64,000 nt of DNA from Pseudomonas viridiflava (GTDB lineage: Bacteria > Pseudomonadota > Gammaproteobacteria > Pseudomonadales > Pseudomonadaceae): assembly GCF_900585905.1 (NCBI RefSeq), contig NZ_UTVH01000121.1, positions 248,001-312,000 of the forward strand. Direction: 5' to 3'. Shown in pieces: positions 57,285 through 64,000 of the stretch. A program made the translations under genes and the position numbers. Position 1 is the stretch's first letter. Each line of letters begins with the position of its first letter. The notes beneath the pieces are model-generated. The model ran no database searches and was not told where the DNA came from. It saw only the letters and a list, made by a program, of their open reading frames with translations.

Positions 57285-57947
57285 TCAGTTGCCCGCCAGA
57301 CTCGGTGGCATGCAAACGCCAGTGCCACCAATGCCGCAGTAGCCGTTGGGGTTTTTTGCCAGGTATTGCTGGTGGTACGCCTCGGCGAAATAAACAGTCG
57401 GCGCTTCAGCAATTTCGGTGGTGATTTCGCCCAGGCCAGCCTTGGTCAGCTCTGCCTGGTACAGGGCTTCACTGGCTTTTGCCGCAGCCAGTTGTTCATT
57501 GGTGGTGCAGTAGATGACCGAACGATACTGCGTGCCGATGTCATTACCCTGGCGCATGCCCTGGGTAGGGTTGTGCAGTTCCCAGAATAGCTTCAGCAGT
57601 TCCTCGTAGCTGACCTTCTCTGGCTCGTAGACCACCAGCACCACTTCCGTGTGGCCGGTCAGGCCCGAGCAGACTTCTTCGTAGGTCGGGTTGGGCGTGT
57701 GACCGCCGGCATAGCCGGCGACGGTGCTGACCACGCCTTCTTTCTGCCACAAGCGCCGTTCAGCGCCCCAGAAGCAGCCGAGGCCGAAAATGGCAAATTC
57801 CACTGCGCTGGAAAACGGGCCCAGCAATGGGTTGCCGTTGACAAAGTGAGTTTCCGGCAGCGACATGGGGGTTTCGCGACCTGGCAGGGCCTGGTCAGCG
57901 GTAGGCAGTACATTTTTGTTCACAAGAATTTCCGAGCGCAAAGCCAT
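57285..57947 (-). CDS. msrA: Peptide methionine-S-sulfoxide reductase MsrA
   Basis: 220 residues. The catalytic Cys is in AIFGLGCFWGAERRLW; GTQYRSVIYC and HQQYLAKNPNGYCGIGGTGVCMPP give the downstream recycling cysteines. It repairs oxidised methionine. The order msrA-dipA-aceF-aceE is the same as in P. aeruginosa (PA5018-5015). Confidence 0.96.
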   Translation of the reverse strand: MALRSEILVNKNVLPTADQALPGRETPMSLPETHFVNGNPLLGPFSSAVEFAIFGLGCFWGAERRLWQKEGVVSTVAGYAGGHTPNPTYEEVCSGLTGHTEVVLVVYEPEKVSYEELLKLFWELHNPTQGMRQGNDIGTQYRSVIYCTTNEQLAAAKASEALYQAELTKAGLGEITTEIAEAPTVYFAEAYHQQYLAKNPNGYCGIGGTGVCMPPSLAGN

Positions 57948-57998
57948 GAACCTTATCCTCTAGATGGGGCACGGATGGAGGTGTCCGTGGACATGCCC

Positions 57999-58078
57999 TG
58001 TTGGAGCCTACGTGTTGGCGAGACGTCAGGCCTGCCTAAGCGGCATCACCGCCTCGCCAACCTGTTGGCTCCTGCGCA
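57999..58078. repeat. Palindromic repeat, family D, copy 6
   Basis: TGTTGGAGCCTACGTGTTGGCGAG at the left and CTCGCCAACCTGTTGGCTCCTGC at the right, a decayed copy with central loop. Confidence 0.75.
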
Positions 58079-58142
58079 GGCGGCGTCGTGTCGTGTCGTG
58101 TGGAGCTAGTGTGCCCCAAACAGGCGGGCAGGGGAAAGTCTG

Positions 58143-60836
58143 TCAGGCCGACGGTCCGCGAGGGTAGCGGCGCAGTTTCTCGATCAGCTCGGCGCCGCGG
58201 ATCGGTTTGTCGAACAGATAGCCCTGACCGACATCACAACGATGGCGGCGCAGAAAGGCCAGCTGCGCGGCGGTCTCGATGCCTTCGGCGACCACTTTGA
58301 GCTTGAGATTGTGGGCCATGGCGATCACCGCCGAGGTGATTTCCATGTCGTCCTGGTCATCCGGAATATCGCGGATGAAACTGCGATCGATCTTGATCAC
58401 GTCGATGGGGAATTTCTTCAGGTAGCTGAACGATGAATAGCCAGTGCCGAAGTCGTCCATCGCCAGTGATAGACCCAGCTTTTTCAGCGAGTCCAGCTGT
58501 TGACGGGTGTCTTCGGTGGCCTCAAGCAGCAGGCCTTCAGTGAGCTCCAGCTCCAGCAGCGCGGGGTCGAGCTGTTCTTCCTTGAGGATCGCAGCAATGG
58601 CGCCCACCAGTTCCGGGTCGGAAAACTGCTTGGGCGAAACGTTGATTGCCACCTGCAGATTGCCGAAGCCGGAGGCGGTCAGTTGCTTGCTCATGCGGCA
58701 GGACTGGCGCGCCACCCATTTGCCAATCGGGATGATCAAGCCGGTTTCTTCGGCCACGCTGATGAACTGGTCCGGCCGGATCATGCCTTTCTCCGGGTGG
58801 TTCCAGCGCAGCAGCGCCTCCATTCCGAGCAAGCGGCCACTGAGCAGGCACAGTTTGGGCTGGTAGAAAACTTCAAGCTCGTTCTGCGTCAGCGCGCGCC
58901 GCAGGTTGTTTTCAACAAACAGTTTGTAGCTGGCCTCGGCGTTGAGCGCTTCGGTAAACAGCTGAACCTGATGCTTGCCGTTGGCCTTGGCCTTGTGCAG
59001 CGCCAGCCCGGCATTTTTCATCAGTGTCTGCGGGTCGCGGCCATGCAGCGGGGCGCAGGCCAGACCCACGGAGCCGGTGACACTGATCAGTTGGTTATCG
59101 ACGAATATCGGCTTGTCCAGAGTCGCCAGCACCTGGCTGGCAATGGTCTGTCCGGCCTCGGCGCCGGTTTCGTCCAGCAATACGGCAAATTCGTTACTGG
59201 CAAAGCGCGCCAGCACATCGCTGGGGCTGAGGGTATTGCGCAAGCGCCGGGCCAGGCTGATCAACAGCTTGTCGCCAGTCTGGTGGCCAAGGCTGTCGTT
59301 GATCCGCTTGAAATTGTCGATGTCCACCAGCAACAGACTCATGGGCGTGTCGCAGTCGCGGGCGAAGCGTTCGTCGAGGTTACGAATGAACGCTGGCCGA
59401 TTGCCCAGATTGGTCAGGTTGTCGGTGTAGGCCAGACGCTCGATGCGCTGCTGCGCGAGCTTGCTCTGAGTGATGTCTTCGTAAATGCCGATGTAATGGG
59501 TCAACTCGCGGTTGTCGCCATACACTTTGGAAATCGACAGCTGGCCCCAGTAGGGTTCCAGGTTCTTGCGGCGACTTTTGAACTCGCCCTGCCAGCTGTT
59601 GCTCGTGCTCAGGCTGGAGTTCGCTTCCTGCAGCAGGTGGTTGAGGTTTTCCAGCGCAGGCAGCTCAGACAGCTTGTGGCCGTGCACTTCTTCGGTGCTG
59701 TATTGGGTGATCGCCGTGAAACTGGGGTTGACGTATTCCACCACGCCGTCGCAATTGACCAGCAGAAAGGCGTTGGCACTTTGTTCCACCGCGCGCTGGA
59801 ACAGATGCAGGGCGCTGGTGGCAGTACGGCGGTTGTGGTTGTTGATCACCTGGGCAAACTGATCGGCCAGCTCGCCCGCGAAGGCGATCTCGTCGGACTG
59901 CCAGGGCCGTGGCGTTCCGGTCTGCTCAAGGCAGAGCACGCCCACCACCTGACCATCGACCCGGATACTGGCGTCGAGAATGGCGCTGACCTTGCGCAGT
60001 TGCAGGTTGTCGGCCAGTTCCCGGGTGCGCGGATCGGCCAGAGCGTCGTTGGCGTCGATGGCGCGACTGTTGTGCAGCGCCTGTAGATAGCTTGGGTACC
60101 GGCTGACGTCGATGCTGTGTGGCAGACAGAAATCGCGGGTATCACGCTGGTACTCGGCAATCGGCTCAAGACGCTGGTCAACCAGATGCCACATGCTGGC
60201 GCAGGCGACGTCATAGATTTCGCACGCGCTCTTGGTGATCAGTTGCGCCGCTTCCTGCAAGGCGTTGCTGGCGCTGTAACGCTGGCGGGCAAGGTGCAGG
60301 ATCAGGCCCTGCTGAGCGCGTACGCGCTCCAGATGTTCAAACTGTTCGCGCTGCGCCTGCTGATTGAGCTGCAGCGCAATCTGCAGGCGCGAATTCTGGG
60401 TTTCAAGATCAGGGTTGTTGTGCAGTTCGCTTTCGGCCAGCAGATCACCCAGCACCATCAGGTAACCGCGCAGCAAGTGACGGTTGTGCTGCTTGTAGCC
60501 TTCGCCGATCTCGATTACAGCCAGTGGGCCACGGCTTGTGTGCAAGGTGTAGCGCACACTGTAATGGCTGGACTCGGTCAGTTGCGCCTGAATGGCGTCA
60601 TGCAGTTGGTAGCGCGCTTCTGGCTCCATCAGGCTGGCATAGGGTGAGCCCAGCAGGGCGCAGAGCTCCACGGCCGCCAGGCCGAACTGTTTTTCGCAGT
60701 TGGGATCAAGGTAAAGCAGCGCCCAATTGGCTTCATTCAGCCGTTCGAAACGCAGCATGCCGAGCCGCGAGGGCACCGGCAATTGCGTGACTACCTCGGC
60801 CGCCGTTCTACCGGCGGCATCGGGTTGGCTTTTCAT
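58143..60836 (-). CDS. dipA: DipA-type c-di-GMP phosphodiesterase (PAS-GAF-PAS-GGDEF-EAL)
   Basis: 897 residues. A PAS-like start (~25-140), GAF (~175-335), PAS (~345-460), a GGDEF domain whose active site is ASNEF (546-550), thus inactive as a cyclase, and an EAL domain with EALLRW (673), NVSPKQF and DDFGTGYSS intact. In P. aeruginosa DipA (PA5017, same neighbours) hydrolyses c-di-GMP and aids dispersal (established); same role inferred. ATG 60836 was preferred to longer starts. Confidence 0.92.
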   Translation of the reverse strand: MKSQPDAAGRTAAEVVTQLPVPSRLGMLRFERLNEANWALLYLDPNCEKQFGLAAVELCALLGSPYASLMEPEARYQLHDAIQAQLTESSHYSVRYTLHTSRGPLAVIEIGEGYKQHNRHLLRGYLMVLGDLLAESELHNNPDLETQNSRLQIALQLNQQAQREQFEHLERVRAQQGLILHLARQRYSASNALQEAAQLITKSACEIYDVACASMWHLVDQRLEPIAEYQRDTRDFCLPHSIDVSRYPSYLQALHNSRAIDANDALADPRTRELADNLQLRKVSAILDASIRVDGQVVGVLCLEQTGTPRPWQSDEIAFAGELADQFAQVINNHNRRTATSALHLFQRAVEQSANAFLLVNCDGVVEYVNPSFTAITQYSTEEVHGHKLSELPALENLNHLLQEANSSLSTSNSWQGEFKSRRKNLEPYWGQLSISKVYGDNRELTHYIGIYEDITQSKLAQQRIERLAYTDNLTNLGNRPAFIRNLDERFARDCDTPMSLLLVDIDNFKRINDSLGHQTGDKLLISLARRLRNTLSPSDVLARFASNEFAVLLDETGAEAGQTIASQVLATLDKPIFVDNQLISVTGSVGLACAPLHGRDPQTLMKNAGLALHKAKANGKHQVQLFTEALNAEASYKLFVENNLRRALTQNELEVFYQPKLCLLSGRLLGMEALLRWNHPEKGMIRPDQFISVAEETGLIIPIGKWVARQSCRMSKQLTASGFGNLQVAINVSPKQFSDPELVGAIAAILKEEQLDPALLELELTEGLLLEATEDTRQQLDSLKKLGLSLAMDDFGTGYSSFSYLKKFPIDVIKIDRSFIRDIPDDQDDMEITSAVIAMAHNLKLKVVAEGIETAAQLAFLRRHRCDVGQGYLFDKPIRGAELIEKLRRYPRGPSA

Positions 60837-61083
60837 GAAGAAACTCGCTTCCGAAATACTGATCGCGTGCGGGACAGGCCCGTTATGACATCGGGTGTCG
60901 CAAGGTTGCATCATGCAGCAGTGGCTGACAAGTCAGCGCGCTGGCTTAGTGCTACAAATGTTTCGGCACCAAACCCAGGATCTGTAGCGCTGCGCGCGAG
61001 ATGGCTCTGGATCAATGGTTTAGCAGCGTCGGGCGGGGAAGGAAAAGGGCCGTGTGATTTTGTGTCTGCTGAACGCAACAGGC

Positions 61084-61111
61084 AGAAAAAACCCCGCCAA
61101 TTGGCGGGGTT
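61084..61111 (-). terminator. Rho-independent terminator after aceF
   Basis: AACCCCGCC and GGCGGGGTT form a perfect stem with an AATT loop, followed on the minus strand by a T-run. It ends the aceE-aceF transcript ~45 bases past the aceF stop. The rest of the 320-base aceF-dipA gap holds no gene. Confidence 0.92.
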
Positions 61112-61156
61112 GAGACTGCTCGGTGGCGCGGGACCGGCCGGTCCCACATCAGCGAC

Positions 61157-62809
61157 TTACAGCAGAACAGTACGAATGTCGGCGAGGATGTCGCTCAGGC
61201 GCTTGGTGAAGCGTGCTGCGGCGGCGCCGTTGATTACGCGGTGATCGTACGACAGCGACAATGGCAGCATCAGCTTGGGCTGGAACGCTTTGCCGTCCCA
61301 GACTGGCTGCATGGTGGCCTTGGACACGCCGAGGATCGCCACTTCAGGCGCATTGACGATCGGCGTGAAGCCGGTGCCGCCGATGTGACCGAGGCTGGAG
61401 ATGGTGAAGCAGGCGCCCTGCATTTCGTTGGCCGACAGTTTTTTGCTGCGGGCTTTCTCGGCCAGCACGGCGGCTTCGGCAGCCAGCTGCAGCAGGCTCT
61501 TCTTGTCGACGTCCTTGATCACCGGGACCAGCAGACCGTCCGGGGTGTCCACCGCAAAGCCAATGTTCACGTACTTCTTGCGAATCACCGCTTTGCCGCT
61601 TGGTGCCAGCGAAGCGTTGAAGTCCGGCAGTTCCTTGAGCAGGAAAGCACAGGATTTGAGCAGCAGCGGCAGGATGGTCAGTTTCACGCCCGCTTTCTCG
61701 GCGACCGCCTTCTGCGCCACGCGGAAAGCTTCCAGATCGGTGATGTCGGCCTGGTCGAATTGCGTCACGTGAGGAATGTTCAGCCAGCTGCGGTGCAGGC
61801 CGGTGGCGCCCAGTTGCATCAGGCGGGTCATCGGCACTTCTTCGATTTCGCCAAAACGGCTGAAATCGACTTCCGGGATCGGCTGGATGCCCATGCCGCC
61901 GCTTGCGCCGCCTGCTGGAGCTTCCTTGGCCTTCTGCATCATGGCCTTGACGTAAACCTGGACGTCTTCTTTCAGCACACGGCCATGTGGGCCGGTGGCG
62001 CTGACAGCGTTGAGCTCAACGCCAAACTCGCGAGCCAGCTGGCGAACAGCCGGGCCTGCGTGAACCTTGGCGCCGTCTTTGGCCGAGGCCGTCTGGGCGG
62101 GTGCGGCGGCGGGTGCGTCTGCCTTTGGCGCAGAGGCAGCGGCTGGAGCAGCTTCAGCCTTGGCCGGTGCCGCTGGCGCGGCAGCTGGTTGCGCCGGAGC
62201 GGCAGCAGGTGCGGCGCCTGCGACTTTCAGTTTCAGGATCAGGTCGCCGGTGCCGACTTCGTCGTCCAGCTTGACGCTGATGGCTTCAACAACGCCTGCG
62301 GCTGGAGATGGAATCTCCATGCTGGCCTTGTCCGATTCCAGGGTGATCAACGATTGATCGGCAGCGATGGTGTCGCCGACCTTGACCATCAGCTCGATGA
62401 TTTTGGCTTTGCCTGACGAGCCGATGTCCGGCACGTGGATGTCCTGCACGGTTTCAGCAGCAGCCGCAGCAGCCGCAGCAGGTGCGGCGGCAGGCGCCGG
62501 AGCCGCTTCAGCAGGCTTCTCGGCCGGTGCAGCCGCCGCAGGGGCAGCGGCTTCGGCTGGAGCTGGGGCGGCTTCGCCTTCAACCTCCAGTTCGAACAGC
62601 TCGTCGCCTTCTTTCAAGCGGTCGCCCAGCTTCACTTTCATGGCCTTGATGACGCCGGCCTTGGGAGCAGGGATTTCCATGCTCGCCTTGTCCGACTCCA
62701 GCGTCAGCACGCTCTGGTCGGCTTCGATGCGATCACCGACCTTGACCATCAGCTCGATGACTTCACCTTCACCGTTGCCGATGTCGGGTACGCGAATTAG
62801 CTCACTCAC
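61157..62809 (-). CDS. aceF: Pyruvate dehydrogenase E2, dihydrolipoyllysine acetyltransferase AceF
   Basis: 550 residues. Two lipoyl domains (lysine in ESDKASMEIP, first at Lys41, the second near residue 160), each followed by Ala/Pro-rich linkers; the E3-binding domain (AGPAVRQLAREFGVELNAVSATG) and a catalytic core ending SYDHRVINGAAAARF with the active-site His (Asn replaces the usual Asp, as in Azotobacter). Transfers acetyl groups to CoA in the pyruvate dehydrogenase complex. GTG start after GGAGAGAC. Confidence 0.97.
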   Translation of the reverse strand: MSELIRVPDIGNGEGEVIELMVKVGDRIEADQSVLTLESDKASMEIPAPKAGVIKAMKVKLGDRLKEGDELFELEVEGEAAPAPAEAAAPAAAAPAEKPAEAAPAPAAAPAAAAAAAAETVQDIHVPDIGSSGKAKIIELMVKVGDTIAADQSLITLESDKASMEIPSPAAGVVEAISVKLDDEVGTGDLILKLKVAGAAPAAAPAQPAAAPAAPAKAEAAPAAASAPKADAPAAAPAQTASAKDGAKVHAGPAVRQLAREFGVELNAVSATGPHGRVLKEDVQVYVKAMMQKAKEAPAGGASGGMGIQPIPEVDFSRFGEIEEVPMTRLMQLGATGLHRSWLNIPHVTQFDQADITDLEAFRVAQKAVAEKAGVKLTILPLLLKSCAFLLKELPDFNASLAPSGKAVIRKKYVNIGFAVDTPDGLLVPVIKDVDKKSLLQLAAEAAVLAEKARSKKLSANEMQGACFTISSLGHIGGTGFTPIVNAPEVAILGVSKATMQPVWDGKAFQPKLMLPLSLSYDHRVINGAAAARFTKRLSDILADIRTVLL

Positions 62810-62979
62810 AATGTCTCTCCTTCGGAGAACCTGTTCACTCTCGATTGCGCCGGGTTAGTCAGTTGCGACAAAACAGCCTTCGATGCTCATTTACCGTTCA
62901 TGGAGAACAGTAGATTCCGCATCTTGAGCTGCCTTGTCGCTCCCTCTTTCAGCGCGTTAAACGATCTCGAAGCAGACTC

Positions 62980-64000
62980 TTAACAATCCAGTGGGTTGCG
63001 TTTCTCGGGATCGATGCCGAATTTGGCGATGGCTTCAGCCACCACTTTCGGTTCGATATCGCCACGGTCTGCCAGAGCTTCCAGAGCAGCCAGCACCACG
63101 AAGTGGCGGTCGACTTCGAAGAAGTTACGCAGTTTCTTGCGGCTGTCGCTGCGGCCGAAACCGTCAGTGCCAAGCACCTTGTATTCCCGGGTTGGAACCC
63201 ACTGACGGATCTGGTCAGCGAACAGTTTCATGTAGTCGGTCGAAGCGATCACCGGACCCTTACGGCCAGTGAGGCATTCTTCAACATAGCTCAGCGCTGG
63301 CTTCTGGCCAGGGTGCAGGCGGTTGGTGCGCTCGACGGCCAGGCCATCGCGACGCAGTTCGTTGAAGCTGGTGACGCTCCAGACGTCGGCACCGATGTTG
63401 AATTCGTCACGCAGGATCTTCGCCGCTTCGCGTACTTCACGCAGGATAGTGCCCGAGCCCAGCAGCTGGACGTGGTGCGCTGCTTCTCTGGTGTCCTCTT
63501 CGAGCAGGTACATGCCCTTGACGATGCCTTCCTCGACACCCGCCGGCATGGCTGGCTGGGCGTAGGATTCGTTCATCACGGTCAGGTAGTAGAAAACGTC
63601 CTGCTGTTCTTCGAACATCCGGCGCATGCCGTCCTGGATGATCACCGCCAGCTCGTAGCCATAAGTCGGGTCAAAGGTGCGGCAGTTGGGGATGGTCGAG
63701 GCCAGGATGTGGCTGTGACCGTCTTCGTGCTGCAGGCCTTCGCCGTTCAGGGTGGTACGGCCGGCGGTGCCGCCGATCAGGAAGCCACGGGTGCGGCTGT
63801 CGCCAGCGGCCCAGGCCAGGTCACCAATACGCTGGAAACCGAACATCGAGTAGAAGATGTAGAACGGAATCATCGGCTGGTTGTGGCTGGAGTACGAAGT
63901 ACCGGCGGCAATGAAAGAGGACATGGCGCCTGCTTCGTTGATGCCTTCTTCGAGAATCTGGCCCTTCTTGTCTTCGCGGTAGAACATCACCTGTTCTTTA
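62980..64000 (-). CDS. aceE: Pyruvate dehydrogenase E1 component AceE (5' part outside window)
   Basis: The last ~340 residues, homodimeric E1 type: MSSFIAAGTSYSSHNQPMIPFYIFYSMFGFQRIGDLAW, GLQHEDGHSHILAST and LGTDGFGRSDSRKKLRNFFEVDRH near the end. E1 decarboxylates pyruvate with thiamine diphosphate and acetylates the E2 lipoyl group. 170 bases separate it from aceF; the coding frame continues past the right edge. Confidence 0.96.
   Translation of the reverse strand, partial: KEQVMFYREDKKGQILEEGINEAGAMSSFIAAGTSYSSHNQPMIPFYIFYSMFGFQRIGDLAWAAGDSRTRGFLIGGTAGRTTLNGEGLQHEDGHSHILASTIPNCRTFDPTYGYELAVIIQDGMRRMFEEQQDVFYYLTVMNESYAQPAMPAGVEEGIVKGMYLLEEDTREAAHHVQLLGSGTILREVREAAKILRDEFNIGADVWSVTSFNELRRDGLAVERTNRLHPGQKPALSYVEECLTGRKGPVIASTDYMKLFADQIRQWVPTREYKVLGTDGFGRSDSRKKLRNFFEVDRHFVVLAALEALADRGDIEPKVVAEAIAKFGIDPEKRNPLDC

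Noticed and set aside
58500..60086. Plus-strand open frame across dipA
   Set aside because: Antisense shadow of the GGDEF-EAL gene.

Overview
The window reads as chromosomal DNA of a fluorescent pseudomonad, most likely the Pseudomonas syringae group. The GC content is high, GTG and TTG starts are common, and short palindromic repeats fill many gaps. Several gene orders are Pseudomonas-specific: aceE-aceF-dipA-msrA, choXWV-betIBA beside gbdR, and an aryl-polyene (APE) pigment operon. No tRNA, rRNA, insertion sequence, prophage or CRISPR array was seen. Most of the window is core or shell genome. The accessory-looking parts are 9.6-12.7 kb and the toxin-like gene at 19.7-22.4 kb.

Layout. 1-8.6 kb (minus): the first half of an APE biosynthesis operon, transcribed from 8597 leftwards: ketosynthase-like chain-length factor, PlsC-type acyltransferase, two acyl carrier proteins, membrane protein, AMP-ligase fused to a dehydratase, GT2 glycosyltransferase, LpxL-like acyltransferase, aromatic amino acid ammonia-lyase, hotdog thioesterase and a LolA-like carrier cut by the window edge. 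Most junctions overlap by a few bases, which implies translational coupling. 8.9-12.7 kb: a ParA-type ATPase, a lone PAAR protein, a YgeA-like racemase and two unrecognised genes. 12.7-19.6 kb (minus): selO, mscK and cvrA. 19.75-22.4 kb: a large toxin-like protein with a C-terminal ADP-ribosyltransferase signature. 22.4-24.2 kb: acyl-CoA dehydrogenase. 24.4-30.3 kb: divergent putA and putP (proline use) with clear GTTGCA-type PutA operator motifs between them.

30.4-42.4 kb: PL7 alginate lyase, a response regulator with PAS-GGDEF-EAL, a YgjP-like metallopeptidase, a small winged-helix protein, ElaA, a periplasmic binding protein, YccS, an HI0933-family flavoprotein, DbpA and an MdtD-type MFS exporter. 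42.6-46.1 kb: an RraA-like gene followed by a TldD/PmbA-type pair. 46.4-55.8 kb: choline uptake (choXWV) and oxidation to glycine betaine (betIBA), with the regulator gbdR divergent from choX. 55.8-64 kb: a small conserved protein, rlmJ, msrA, dipA, aceF and the 3' part of aceE.

The most interesting points are the ADP-ribosyltransferase toxin-like protein without an evident immunity gene, a palindromic repeat inserted in frame in the signal-peptide region of the APE LolA-like gene, the orphan PAAR protein, a low-GC pocket with two orphan genes running into selO, and an RraA-TldD-PmbA operon.
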